The notes beneath the pieces are model-generated. The model had not been told where the DNA came from and searched no databases. It was given only the letters and a program-made list of their open reading frames with translations. From assembly GCA_012064415.1 (NCBI GenBank), contig SSNU01000022.1, positions 145,076 through 209,075 of the forward strand: 64,000 nt of DNA, read 5' to 3'. Positions 24,001 through 39,000 of the stretch are shown here, piece by piece; the stretch's first letter is position 1, and each line of letters begins with the position of its first letter. The stretch comes from Gyrodactylus bullatarudis (taxonomy: Eukaryota > Platyhelminthes > Monogenea > Gyrodactylidea > Gyrodactylidae). Both the position numbers and the translations under genes were made by a program.

Positions 24001-27000
24001 TTTCTTCGACCAATCAAAAGCCTTCAGAACAGGCCATATTTCCGAGATTGAGACGCTTGATTCAAATGAAGAGATGATTGTGATCAAGAAAAATAAGATT
24101 TGTTCTCATGTTACCATTTATCTGACAAGGGCTTAGCCCGGAGTAATAGCAAAAAATAGCAATTAATAAGTGGAAAAACAGCATTCGATTTTGAGTAGCT
24201 GAAAAATAGCAAAATTATTTTTGTGAGGAGATATCCTTGATGCTTAAGAATGTAAATTTCATAAATCTCATTAAAATTCCAGCAACAAATCAAAAATAGC
24301 AAAGATAGCATTTTGACCTACCCAATAATTTATCCTTAAAGATTTTTTCTACCCTTTATTAAATTTGGCAATTTACATAAAAGAATGGCTTCAAATATTA
24401 TTGAATTGGTAAGACTGGAGTATGTATAAAATTTGCTTCGTTGGAAGATTAGAAAAATGTTAGTATTGATCCTCTTTTATCAGATATTTCAAGTTGAACC
24501 GTATGGAAAAAGGTCCAAATCTTGATTTTATGTATGTTATAATTTATAACTTAAAAATTATTAAATGTTTTATTCATTAGTTCTCATGAATGTAAATGGC
24601 ACTTATAAACCGATAAAAAACTCTTTTTAGAATTATTTGCATAAACAGTCAACCACCCATAATACTGAATTTTCCTATCTTTACATGTTTTCATATACCT
24701 TCTAATAGGAATAGGCGAAGAATAGATCAAAAATATACATATTATATGAAACTTTATCGGAGTTTCTCAAAAGAGGGTGACCATTGAGTTTCGGTTCCAA
24801 TTGTAATATGATCAATCATTTAATACTTATGAAGAAAATTAAAAAAGTTAATGATTCTCTGAGTGGAAAATTAACTTCAGATTATTAAACTTTAATTTAA
24901 TTAAATGAAAAAAATGATACTGCAAGTATAATATTACATTAACCCTTAAAGTTCCACTGTGCCTTTAAAGACACATACCACTTAAGCAACTCATTATTAC
25001 AAATGTAAGCGTAAAAAAATACTTCATTTACTACTCATTCGATAGGAAATTTATTAATCTCCTGGAATACGCAAAATTCTTGGCTGTATCATTCGTCAAA
25101 CTCGTGCTATTTTAATTCAAAGTAGGTTGATTTTTTCCAAAAAAATAATTTTTGTTTAAAACGTTTATTTGAAAACCTACTTCCCAGGGTCATAGGTAAA
25201 AAGTAAGATAACTTTTGAGTAATCATACCCGTAGAATTCAAATATGCAATCGCCTCAGCTCTATCTGCCACAGCTTCAAATATAGACAATATTTTGATCG
25301 GAAAATGACCAAAAATTTGATCGATAACTCCTGAACTAATAATAATTACGTTAAAATATCTGTAGATTCGTAATCAACGTATTCCTAAACCAAAAGATTG
25401 AATGCCAGTCATAAAAAAATTCTCTGGGACTTTAAGAGATAATATTTCATTATAAATAGGCAACATACTTTTGAAAGTTTATCAATATTGTAGCTGTTAT
25501 GATTCCAAGAACAACCAAGACGATCAGTGTCAAAGCAATGATTAGAGATGGTTTTGTTAATCTCTCATCTATTATCAACTCCCATTGATCCAATGCAGGG
25601 TAAGGTATTTTGAGAAATTCTGTCGAGTTTTTTGTAATCTGCAATGGCTGACTGTATGGACCCCATCCGTAATGGGTTTGAGCGCGAACCTAACAAAATC
25701 ATTCTTATGAGCTCGATTTTCGAACAAAAATAAACTCATCATATAGCATTTTTTAAGGACCATGAGGATATTCAGGGTTTGTATATGAGGGAAAGAGTAA
25801 TACTGAGTCCCTAGTTAACATTGATAAACCTTTGATAAACTGATAATCTGATAAATCGTAAATTTTCTCAAATATCAAGTTTGCTCAAATAATCCAAGAA
25901 ACAACAACTGAATGCAACAAATCAGAACGATTTTCATATGGAAGTCTCATTTCGAAAGAGATAAAAAAACTTGAAAATAAAATTTTAAACTCGTAAAATT
26001 ACCTGAACAAGAATCGGCTCATTATTTAATGTCAGGTTTTCAAGGGTCGTCTGGGTTTCTTTAACAAAGTATGATTCAACTAATCTCCCAAATAGGTTGT
26101 AATCATAAAATTTCTTGTTGCCCATAGTATTTTGGTGCAATTGATTCATTGGCATACGGTTCTTTTGTAAGTTCACCTGATAACCAATGATGCGTGGATC
26201 ATCAAATGATTCAGAAAGGTTCCTTTTGATTTCATGCTTCCAGAATATCTCAAGCTTGGTTTCGGCTGCCCATTTTGCATCCATATCAATGATTTTTACA
26301 ATCGGTACTATAAATTAATTCAAATTAAAGAGAAATATTTTATATTTCATAATGCTACTTTGAAGTATATATATATTTTTTTAATGTATACTAGTTTATG
26401 ACTTACTGCCTTTAGTTATAAACTTTATCGAAGCATATCTTGTCCATTGCTCTCCGGATATCTGAGAAACTCCATTTTGCGCATATATTTCAATTATGTA
26501 CTCCTTACGTGGCAATAGATTCTCTATATGGACACTGCAAGAAATCAGATAACATTCAAACTCTCATCATCGGAGGTAGAAGTGAAAACTTACTAAGTTA
26601 TTCTTGTTATCTGTCCAGGTAAATACTTGATATTACTTCCTATACATTCCTGACATGCAACATGATAGAATAAGTCATTACGACCGCCAGAATCTTTTGG
26701 TTCACCCCAGCGCAAATCAACATAGTTTCCTCCAAGCTCTGTGATACGAAGATCCAAAGGCTCCGATGGAGGTCCTATAAGATAAGAATTTTAAATTCAA
26801 GTTTCATTTTTCTTCCCATCTTAAAGACTCACTTGTACATGGGACATGTTCAGTTTCGTTAGCTAAGTTCCTAAAGTAACCGCTGTTACATTCACAGGAG
26901 GCAGATGCAAAATTTGAACTGAATGAATTGGAAGGACAGGATATACATTTTTCTGAGCCAAATTCTCTTTTGTAATAATTTCGATGGCAAGCTAAATTCA

Positions 27001-30000
27001 GATTTTCAGAATCCAATAATATTAAATGTGAAATTCACCCAATTTACGAAAAAGTTGTTACCTCCTGCTTGACCACGAATAGGTAGTTTATGATAACTTA
27101 TCATTAATAACAGATAAACAAATATTTACGAAAAGCTAGTTGGCATCAAGATACACTTCTCCACCAGTTTTGGTGCTTGAGATAGCACACACCCTGTTTT
27201 TGACTCTTGAAACAGTTTTTTTCTATCAACCTCTTTGGTAGTAAAATAAATCTAAAAGGATTTTCAGCCAAGGAGTCCTGATTTTTAATTGGGTTATTTA
27301 GAGAAATAATAGTAGTTGATAGGCGTATTTTGAAAAATGCCATGATTTTTTTGAAAATTGCTGGGACACAACACTCTTTTTGGAAAAATGCCGGGATACA
27401 CCGGAATATTTTTGAAAAATACCATGAAATTTTTCAATTTATTTTCTAAATCTTTATCTATGTAAGTTTGCTTAGTTTTCGAGAATTCGACACCTTTGGG
27501 CCATTAAGCAAGAAATTGATATTCTCTTTGAACCTTGTCTTGATGTTCTCAGAGATGTGAAACAGGCAAAACAAGTGCACAGCTGTGGGTAGACATTTAG
27601 ACACACTCGCGAAAGACCTTTCTCGCGGTCTAATAGTATTGCAACATCACTTCTAGAAGATAGTCCAAGACTCTTATTCAAGTTCTCCAAGAAAAATGTC
27701 CATGTCTTCTCGGATTCTGTTGGGACGATTGCGACGGCGATTATGTAGGTGTTGTTATTGCCATCTAGACCTGTTGCGATCAATAGCGTGTACTTATGCC
27801 TTCCTGATGAATGGCACCCATCTACGGCAATAATTGGCAGAGCCGAATTGAATGCCTTGGCTGAAATATTCAGGCATGGGAAGGCTGATTCCAACTCGTT
27901 TCCGTTCTTGATCAGATCTGTTGTGGTACCGGGATTATTCTGTGGTGTAGACTCCAGAAACGATTCCAACTTCACAAAAGAATTAAGGAAATCATTTTGA
28001 TTGTCTGTTCTAAGGTCACTAAGGCTCTTCCACGCACAATAATATGAGGCATCCAAACCAAGCTGACTTCCTTTATGTCTTCGAAAATCGTTTTGACATT
28101 GGCTTTAATAATGTCGTACGTTGAATTTTGTCTTAAAATCAAAAATAGGTTACTCACTTCTTCGCAAGAATAGTTGAGGATTTTATTATATAAAACAATC
28201 CGTTGACTCTCCTGTTGAAGTTCAGTTGAAATTCGCAGCCATCTTTCTTGCATTTAACACTGTAGAACGAAGAAGTGATTTTCGCAACTCTGTGGGGCCG
28301 ATGACACTGTTCAATGAGTCTATAAAGATCCTGTTTGATTTCCTTAAAATTTTGATATGTCGAACCGATATGTAGGTTGTTCATTGTGTTTATGACGAAA
28401 TATTTTTTTATTCTAAAGTAAGAAAGTCTACCTCTTATTGGCTGTCTAGTGGTGCGGAGGTAGGTTTTTTGGGGGTTTGGTTGCTATAAGATCGATGGGA
28501 GATTATTTATGTAAAGAATCGTAGCCTCATAGGGATTGCTAATACCTAGGCAACAGCATATCAAGACAAAAACTAAGCAAACTTACATCAAGATAGAGAT
28601 TTAGAAAAAAATTGAAAAATGACATGTCATTTTTTAAAATAGTGTCAGAAACTCATGGCATTTTTCAAAAAAGAGTGTTGTGTCCCGGCTTTTTCAAAAT
28701 ACCCCTATCAACCACTATTATTTCTCTAAATAACCCTTTTTAATTAGGTCGTTCATAGATGTTAAAGTTGTAATCATTCAGTGTACGCTAACATAGTCTG
28801 TTCTGCTTGAGTGTAATTAGTAAATAAAGGGTGTAATTATCAAAAATATCCTATTCAAGATGATGAATTAATTTCATCAATTAAAATTCAAATTTTATTC
28901 ATACTAAGCGAACGAGTTCAATAGGGTTTAGAAGTACAGATCGAATCAGGAGAAATTTCTCAACAAAATGAGATCAAAACTCTGAAAAAATTAAAAACAA
29001 TTTACATAATGATTATTTTTCAAAATACCTGTCCTACTTAAAAGTATGATTATGATAAGAAAAACTGTTTCAAGAGTCAAGAACAGGGTATGTGCTTTTT
29101 CAAGCACCAAAACTGGTGGAGAAGTGTAAGGATTAACTATTTTTTCTATGGGTAAACAAAAATGAGCTAATGGATTGTTGGGATGATAAAAATCCAAGCC
29201 CGCTAAAATAAGGCTTTTTTAAATTTTGAAATGCCTCAAATTTCCACTTTTTAAATTTTTGATTTCAAAATGATCATTGATTTCAAGAATCGAGGCGATT
29301 ATATACCAAAATTATGGATCAAAATTAGACAAAAAGTTGTGAGAAATTCGCCAACCTTTTTTTAGGAATTTGAGCCATTTTTCTGATTTTGGTCATTAAT
29401 TGCATTTTATTCCAAGCTCATTTTTTTATGGGACTCAAAAATGAATTTTTTCCCTGTTTTTCCGGAGTGAATTCTCATTTTCATGTCAACTATCTTATTT
29501 CCCAAAAGATCAAATTAATCATCTTGTATTCTATTTTTTTAATATAATCAAGCCAAACATTAAAATCTACTTGTGAGACAATCTGTTGCACGATAAGAAA
29601 ATCCCTCATTTTTCTGGTCACACCAGTAGTAGTGGGAAATACAAGCGTGATTAATTCACTAACCAATACAACTTCCACTATGATCTTCATATCCAGGGCG
29701 GCATTTACATCCAATCAGACTTTCCAAATTCCAATCTCCATTCGGCTGACAATCACCATAGGGTTTTTGATTTCGGCCAGTGATATTTTCGCCTTTGGAT
29801 ACTTCATATATGGCCCCTTCGATGCAGTGGCCTAAAACGAGTTGGGATTCTTTATTTGATGGGGTTGCGGGAAACTCGACAAAATCCTTCTGCAAGAGTG
29901 AAAGAATTTCCTCAAAAAATAGGTAGTGTAGTAGTAAAAGATCTTATTCATTATTTCTCTTGAATGAAATAGCAATAATGAAAAATAGAAATAATGGCAT

Positions 30001-33000
30001 AAATTTTACTGAATTGTTATAGGGAAAAATCTGAATAATAGCAATTTCAAAGGAAGAAACTGTTTGAGAAATTCTGAGTATTAAAAATTTTCTTTAGTTA
30101 TGGGGGTGGGTATTGTGTCAAGATTTATACTACAATATTCATTCATAATCTTATCAATTTTGAAAAAAATTCAATAAAATGTAAGAATTGAGATTTATTT
30201 ATGAATATTCAGTTAATATACCTTGAAGCAATCATAGAACTATAATCTCACATTTCTTTATTCGAATACATATTATATAAAAGTACAAGATGAATTTGAA
30301 GCGCTCATATACGAACTCTTGGTACTGTGTGGTACTTGTTATCTTTTTAGGCACCCATAAAGGCAATCGCATACTAAGAATTGAATGAAACCTAATAGTG
30401 GCCATGATGAAGAGCTAATTTTATTTATTATTTAACTTTATTACCTCCTATTCGATAGGAAATCTATTAATCCCCTGGACAAAAAGAGACCCAATTTATG
30501 ATCGATAATTTCCGAACTGTAGTTGTGTAATCAGCGCATTCACAAACCATGTTAATTGAATACGAGTCATTTAAAAAACTTCTCTTGGACTTTGAGTGAT
30601 AAAAATTCAGTTGAGGCAATTTTTGGAATTACTGTTACTTTGGAGCTGAGATAATATTATGGAGCGACTTTTGAGAATAGCCCAAGCTAATGACTCACTT
30701 TTATTCCTTGGCATCGAATATAGTAAACTCGAATGTTATTGACAATTATACATGCTTTTTGATTCTTTAATGCTAACTGAAAGGCAAGTTGTATTGAGTC
30801 TATCTGGTAGAGAATCTTTTTCATATAACCGTCACGAGTTCTGGTCTCTTCCATTTGTATAACATCCGAAAGAGTTACATTCGTGTAATCCTTAAGCAGA
30901 AAAATAATAAAATTCACAAGTGAAATTCGAGACACTTTCTTTTATTCAGAAATTTCATTAAGTAATTAAATTTTTTCATTAGAAATGGGAATTCTTACCA
31001 AAAATACAGACAATTTAAATTCTTTACGAATCGATACCAGAAATCTTTCTATAGTGTTGGGCTATCGTAGCTAAAAACTTTTCACGCTTACAATAGTTTT
31101 CTTGTAGGCTGTCAGGCTATTTATTGGTTATTTTAAGATCTAAATTATTATACCTGACTCTTTGCGTAGAGCTCAAAAAGTGTGTCCAAAATTTCATACT
31201 GATTTCAAATCTGATCTTTGAATAAGAAAATTGGGTTTACTTTGGGAGACATTGACAAAAATTCAAAAGTCGGAATTAAGGAAAGGAGTTATTAAACCAA
31301 ATTATGTTGTCAAAATTATATTCTTTAAATGGTGAAAGTGAGGCTAGATTCAGGTAATTGAGATTTATCAAAAATAAAATTATGTCGTTTTGAGACATTA
31401 ATTGCCTTATTTCCTCGAAAATATTCTGAGGGCACTGACTAATGGTCATGCTGGTAGTTAGATCGACGAAAGTGATTTTTTAGGTGAATAAAAGCTTTTA
31501 TTTTCGTCGGCTCTCTTCAGACCTTACACCTACTTGAGAAGTTATATATTTGTTACAAGAACATGAAAGGGTTATCTTGACCAATAACAATTATTCAATT
31601 GTTTCGAACCAATGGGGATTCTGTTTATGTTGTTGACTAAGGGGTTCGTCATCTTCACTGTTTGTTGGTTGTGAAGAATTTATGGATTTGCTGGGTCCCC
31701 ATTGTTGCCTTGGTCCCCTCCTCGCTTTGAGTTGTTGGGATGATGTTGATGCGTTTCGTTTCGTCTTTCAAACTACCAGCATGACCATTAGTCAGTGTCC
31801 TCAGAAAATTATGTTTTTTGTAATTTTCGAAGCTGAGTGGAAAAAATATCTGAGTCTGTTAGGCAGGTATCGAAAGTTTTCGTTCTGTTTGAGATTCTTC
31901 AGTACACCTGAATCAAATTCTGATCGTAAGTATGGTTTTACTAGACCTTCAAATTATCAAAATATCCTGATATCCCATCATTACTCAAAGTTTTGAATTT
32001 TCAATTATAAATAATTTCCAATTATAAATTCACAAGGGAAGAAGATTAAATATTAACTAATTACAAGTTTTTTAAATGAAAAGTTAATGTGAAGATTCGA
32101 ATTTCATCTTGGATTAATTTTTCAAATTTCGAACGTTTTTTTGATCAAGTTTATCTTTTCATTGCGAAAATCTGTATGTAAAAAGGATTAGAGTATTACT
32201 TCAAGTGTCAGTACGTATAAATTCGCCATAACTTATTGCATGAATCAGACACTGTTTAGTAGGGATAGATTTTTCAAATGTTTGGTTTTTAACTCTAGTC
32301 ATAATCTGGTTCGGCTCTTTGAGACGGTTCTAGTGATGTATAAAACATGGGCCTAAAAACCTACTTTAGATTGAGACATATCATGTTTAAACATTTTGTA
32401 TTAACTCTAATGGACGAGAGAATTTCCTAATCATCATTTATTCACATTTTTTTCGACTTTAAGCTTTAAATAACTTCGTCGAGATGATATTAAAGTCATT
32501 AATAAACTAAGAATATAAAGAATCGAAAAGAAACCCAAAAAGTCTTATAATTTAAAAAAAGCTTGAAAGTAGTGAGATCATATTTGGGTGTTAAATGTCA
32601 AAAAATCGAGATAAAGGCCGTGTTTTCCTTTGATTTAATATGACTACGGTGACCCAACTCCGAACATGTATATCGGGAAAACGATGAAAATGAAGAAATC
32701 AAAATTCTAAGATCAAGTTTATCGTATCACAGAAGAAGTTAAACAAATTCAAACATTCATCAAAAAGATTTTCAAAATATTTACCGTGGTATTTCTCATT
32801 ACTGTATCTTAAAGAAATTTTCTATCTTGTAATATGCACTTGTAATAAAAGTCGAGATATGATTAATAATCATTGGTTATCGTTTTGTGGAAATCTGTCA
32901 ATCATTTTCTCTCAATACAGATTGAGTAACATTTCAAGTGATACATATTTTCTTTTTCGTACAAAATCGGGGAAATTACATAATATACAGGAGTAAGTAA

Positions 33001-36000
33001 ATGTAATTGTCGTCATAGCAGTATTTAGTATTGAAGAAATGATAAAACACAGTGTACATAAGTAAGAGAAAGAACTATGGATTGAGTTCAAAATGCTTTT
33101 GACCTTGATTTACTATGAATTATCTTTTACTGAATTATTCCTATTGAAAGATTGATTTCTCATCAAGGAAAAATCTATCTTTGTTTAGTTTGTTAATTTG
33201 AGAATGATTTGAAGTTGAATCTTGAAGTAAAAACTTGGGTTAACGACTGGTTTCGATACTGTAAGATATTGGAAGTAGTGAAAATTGGATTTAGGTTCTT
33301 TTAAAATTCTAACTACTTTTTTATAGTCGTTTTCATTCATTAATTCAATTTCCAAAGTATATTGGTATCGCCCTCTGATTGGATAATATCTGCATAAGTA
33401 CGACTCTGTTTCTTTCTCTTAAACCCAATACAATTTATTAGATTTAGAAATTCTCACACACTAACTATGAGATATGAACGTAAGAATTAGAATTCATGAT
33501 AAATAATACAAAACTTTCAGTTAATCTCGATTGCTGTATACTCACCGTGTAAGACATCTCTTCATTTAAATCGTCATTCTGAGTTGTATGGCGTTTCACG
33601 TACAAATCAATAGAGTCTCGACATTTTAACGGATCTGAACAGAGAGTTGTCTTCATATCGAGTTCAACAGATACAGCCTTAGCTTCTAATGAGTCTATAA
33701 TCGGACTGAAGAGCCAATAACCATTGAAATTCGGATTGGACTGAATTTCACTTTCTTCTGAAGTGACGCAGGATCCGTATATCGGAAGACCTGAGCCTGG
33801 CTGGCTTTGATATTGCCACTATTATTTTTAATAACACAGAATGAATTAATACTAGGCAAATTAGTGAAGACGCCATTTAAACATGCTGTCCAATAGAACA
33901 CCTTTCTTCTTCGAAAAACTAGCAAAATTCAATAATAAACTCAAGTATTGGTAATTTTCAAAGATTCAATCTGACCAAAATTTAAAAAACCTTCTAAATA
34001 TTTGCCTATTTTTTCAAAAATCCCTCTTCTAAGTAACTGTGGCTAGCATCAGTAGAAAGCTATCTCTATGATTTACATAGATTTTCTTGAAGCTTAATAA
34101 ATTTCCGCTTCAGAAAGTGTTGTGTTCCACGGGTGGAACAATGGGACATAAAAGGTTAATGAACAGTGTAGGTATACTACCCTTATAATAAATGAATATC
34201 ACGATACTATTTTACAGTGAAATTGCGCTTAAATCAAAAATCTATCTGTATAAATCTAAATTTATTGATAATTTTTGTTATTCCTATAGATCTGATAATA
34301 CATCATCTTTTGATGATTTTCGGACTTTGAAAATGTCTCCAATACACAGTTTCAAGATAAGAGATCAACTCAAGGAATTTATTCCATTTTTTTATTCTAT
34401 TTCATTTCAACGTTAAAAGTACACTTGGTAGAAAAAGGAATTTCTTGATATTCTGTAAGATAATTTATTTTTGTTCTATTAAACTTGGGTGAATCTTGAA
34501 AAAAAACTAATTACTTGATTCAAATTTTTTTTTCTAGAGGATAAAAATCACGATCTTTCATCTTAATCCTCAAGTTGGTTATTTTCAGATACTGGACAAT
34601 TTCCAGATATATAGACACACCTAGGGAATATGAGAATTTCTCAACTACTTCTCAAAATAATAATTATATTTTGTTTGAGGGGGGGATAATTTTGGATTTT
34701 GCTATTAATTTCTCAAATTACTTTAAATTAGGTCTAAAAATCAGGTTAATAATGGGTTATCCTAATTCTGGCAAAAATATAGATTTTTCAATGAAATTTT
34801 TCTTTACACTTTGGATACTTCAAGGTCTACTGTATCCGAATTGGAGCAGAACATTTTCTCACAAAGTGCTGAAATAGTTTCGAAAAAATAGGTAAATTTA
34901 CAACTTTGACTTCAAACAGCTAGTCTTTGTTGGGAATTTAAGGCTGAACAGGATGACGTCATTTTTGTTTTTCTATCTCGTTCATATTTCATTCTATAAC
35001 TCGAAAACTTTATTGTAGAATTTATTCTATTAAGATATATTTGTAATCAGCAAATATATATATTAGAGTAGGCCATCGAATAAGATCATCGAAAACTAAG
35101 CATTTTTTCCTATAAAACCATACGTTTTCGAGTTTGTTATGATATACAAAATCTCGATTGAAAATGATAATTTTTGGAACACGCGCCAAGACTTTTTCAA
35201 TGAATTTCACTACGAGAAAGTACAAAACTGAGATTATTGAATAGGTTTTGCAATATTTTGAATAAAATTAGGGCTTATGGTAAAAATTGAGTTTTTTTCA
35301 CATGTTGAAAGAATGTCCCAGAAAATTAGGTAAATTTTGATGATTTTAAGGAAAATGGGATTTTTGTATAACAGAAAATGAAAAATTTTTCATTTTGACT
35401 TTGAAAAATGTGTTTTTCATGGTTAAAACATCAATATTTTATTAAGGCATAGTTGATTAACATTGTTCGGGGAAAATAAAATTTTGTATTACTCTAATAT
35501 AAATGAGTAAAATATATACTTGAGGTTATTTAAAACAAAATAACCAAGCCAGTATATATAGTTCAATCAATACATTGTATTTATATTCTGATACAGTAAG
35601 TAGAAGTAATTAACATCACTTATATAAACAACATGAATTAAAACTCTTGTAAGTACAAAAGCATTGAAAGGAAGGTGAACTTACTCCACTGTATTTATCT
35701 GTGTTTTTCTTCCAGTTGTCCCAGCCATTTATTCCTGTGTCAAGCAATGTCTCTGGTTAAAAATTAAGCTTAAGATAATGTTATACAATACTTTATATGT
35801 TATTACTAATAACTTATTAGATATTACATTTCCACATGCAATGCAGTAAACTAAGCCTTAGTGCACTACACTTTGTTTGGAATCATCGGAGTAGGATTAT
35901 AAAGCGGTCAAACGATCAGATTTTGATCACATCTCTAACCTCAATTACTAATTACTAATTAATCATTTAAAAAACTTGTTACTAGTAATATTTTTAGCTG

Positions 36001-39000
36001 ATAATATTTGATTTTTCAACTTTTAATGCATTAATGATTCATCTCATTGTCGAATTGAATTTCAATTTCTTTCTAATTATCTGAAAATTCTTGAAATTCC
36101 AACTATCAAAAATCTGTAAGAAATTATGGGTATTTTAAAAATTTAGTGGTATGGATGGGTTTATTTGTCTTATTGATCCACTATGAAATAAATAAAATTT
36201 TTCTCGCTCAAAGTTCATAAAATGGGAACTTGATGCCAACTCGAAATTTTTCTTCAAATCATGAAATTGGGTCTCATATATACGAATTCTTGATGAAAAA
36301 ATTGAGATTTTTTTCAAATCATGGATTTTTAACTTCACAAAAACCCATTTTAGATTTCTCAAAATCTTATTCCTCAGGAATTATCAATTGCGAGATTGGG
36401 AATGAAGAATTCGTTTTATATTCTCTCTCACCCAGTAGTTGAGATAACAGATGAGTTACACATTCCATATTATTAAATTGGTATCCAACAGGACGTAATA
36501 AACTAATTTTAATTAACTTCGACTCAATAAACTTGGTCAAGTATTTTAGCTCGACAACTTGAGGGTAAGCTATGCAAAATAACTCAAGTGTGATATGTTT
36601 TCAGAATTATTTTCCCAATATTATATATATCATAATATATCTGCAGATGTTTCATCAATGTTTGAAATCAACAAAAAAATCAACATTAAAAATTTTAGCC
36701 CAAAATTGTATTCTCAAAATTAAAAAAATGGCCAAATTTTTTAATAACTTATCTGCTAATTTCATTTTCGAATTTAATAAAAAAATCTATTTATTTTGAG
36801 AAAAATATTGAGTTTTTTCTTGCAAAATTTGTGAATTCTCATGTTCATATCCCTTTGTGGTAGAATTTCAACGATAAAAAAAACTCTGTCATTCTAATTC
36901 ATTTTTCTCCCCTCTTTTTGAGGAAATGTATTGTCTGGTTTTTGATCAAGTGAATGAATAAACGAAAGTATAATTAAGAGTAATAGTATAAGAAGTGGAT
37001 AAAGAGTTGATAACATTTACACACACACGCGCTGAAAGAATCAGACTCTCGCCTCACCATTAGTACATTTGATTAACACAACAAACTCTTTCGTTCAATG
37101 TATCAATGTTTCCGAGATTATCCCTAATCCGTAATCCGTTTCTTAACTCACGACTGTACTCATTAACAACTACATATAGATAAATGAATGGATGAATGTA
37201 TTTTACACATTGTTTCATGTTTATATTAAATTACATTCTAAAATACATACTAAACAATAAGAACTGTGTTAATGATGCTATACGCTGTATATTTAGCTAA
37301 ATAGAAATGTATAAAATAGATAATCCCTAGCAAGTATTTATTCATCAAGGTCCATAGATTGAAAGTCAGTTTTTTCATCAGAAAACTTTTTGAATCTCGA
37401 ATTTCCTGATTATTTGAACTCAGAGGGATCATCTAAATTTAATTTATCTTCTAGTTGTATTAATCGGATTTTTACTTACACACTATTTTTCGTAACATAG
37501 ACAAGTCCCATCAAAGTTTTATGACTGATTAATTCACGTAAATGGTCAAGTACCTGGTATCATGTTTGGAATTTAAGGAAAAAACCAACAATTTCATTAT
37601 ATTACTCAAAAAATCTCAAATGAAATAATTGGATATTTTCATCATAATAATTTTATAAAATTTTCAACCATAAATTTTATAAATAAGCAAATAAATCTTT
37701 GCTTGGAGTCTCATGACATGTAGCAGGCAAAGATTATTATTTTTCATTCAGTTCACAGCGGCAAGAAATGTGAAAGGAAATAAATACTCTTAAATTAAAT
37801 GATAAACATTTTCCATAAAATTAATTAGATAATTAGAATATTTTAGAATAACTTCACATCAAATGCTCAGATGCATAAACGAGTGTGGAAGCAACCCTAA
37901 TGCTCTAAATAGTTCGTACAGTCCAAAACCAAATTTATGTTCATCTCTAAATTCTGTTTCGGTGTCAGTTATAGAAATAGTATTAGACATGTTTGAAATT
38001 TAAAAAGTTGTTCTTCCTCAAAATAAAGATATTTTATCATTGAAGTATTCTAGCTTCTTCGAAAACATTTGTTTCTGTTGGAACTCATTTTGAGGATTTG
38101 AAGATAAGACGAGCGACAAAGCTTTAATTTCCCTGGATCTCATCAGACTCTTACACCGGCTTGATTTATATATTAGATAAATTGACAAATACGTATCCTC
38201 TTATAATAATTATAACACGGGTAGTGATTTGGAAAATTTTTTTATAAGATCTTGATCAGGTTTAACTTTTCTGGAATAAAATTTTGTGCTGATTTCAGAT
38301 CTGCTTTCAGAATTTCGCTAGCGTTAATATTTTGGCCGCTATGGCCAAAAAAACAAAAATTGCTAATTTTGAGTATCTCAATTATAATTATTGGCTGGTT
38401 TGAGAATGCAATTAGGGAGGGAGTGGTGTCTTTAATCCAATGCTTCACGGGCTTACAATAACTCCCAGAATGACCAACTGTGTTATTGCAGAGAGATGAA
38501 TCGTTTTAACTTTTTGAAGAAAAAATACTTAATTCTATTATTTTAACTAATGAGTTATGAGATTTTAAAAAAACTAATTCTCACTCTTCATTTGGCTCAT
38601 CGTTTTCTTACCTATCGATTGAATAGAATGACAATTCCTAGCATTGAAGGAAAACTTAGAACAAGGCAATAATTTAATAATATTTTCTATGTACAGGCTT
38701 TAAAGAATTTTCAAATTGAATGAAAAAATAATCTAAGAGATGATCTTGATGTTGGGATGTTTCAAGAAAAAGATATGTTACTTTTATATGTCACTTTTGG
38801 AGTTAGGCCAAAAACATTGATTTTGTCAGAAACTGGCAACTAGTTCCGAATAACGACCGATTAATTTCTTGAATTTGATTCATTCTTTTTTGACTTGAAA
38901 ATTTTAGAATCCGATGTAATTTGAAAAAATCTCTTATTCCTCAAATAATTCAAGTTAAGCGTAAAGGGTCATTGGTTAAGATTGGTAACAGAGAATGTCC

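Larger units (their letters stand above)
27140..29130. repeat. older foldback repeat hosting the MULE
   Basis: CTTCTCCACCAGTTTTGGTGC..CCCTGTTTTTGACTCTTGAAACAG (27160-27222) is the inverted copy of 29060-29130. Without the MULE the arms would be separated by only a few hundred bp, so the MULE landed inside an existing foldback. Confidence 0.55.

Noticed and set aside
31682..31996. 104-residue plus-strand open frame
   Set aside because: It overlaps the right arm of the 31427-31807 foldback, has no splice context and shows no recognisable domain.
33700..33745. CTGAAGAG ... GAAA on the plus strand, hammerhead-like
   Set aside because: It lies in coding sequence of Eph exon 3 on the opposite strand, with no pairing stems; chance.
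37020..37035. Short CA repeat
   Set aside because: Too short to be more than an ordinary microsatellite.
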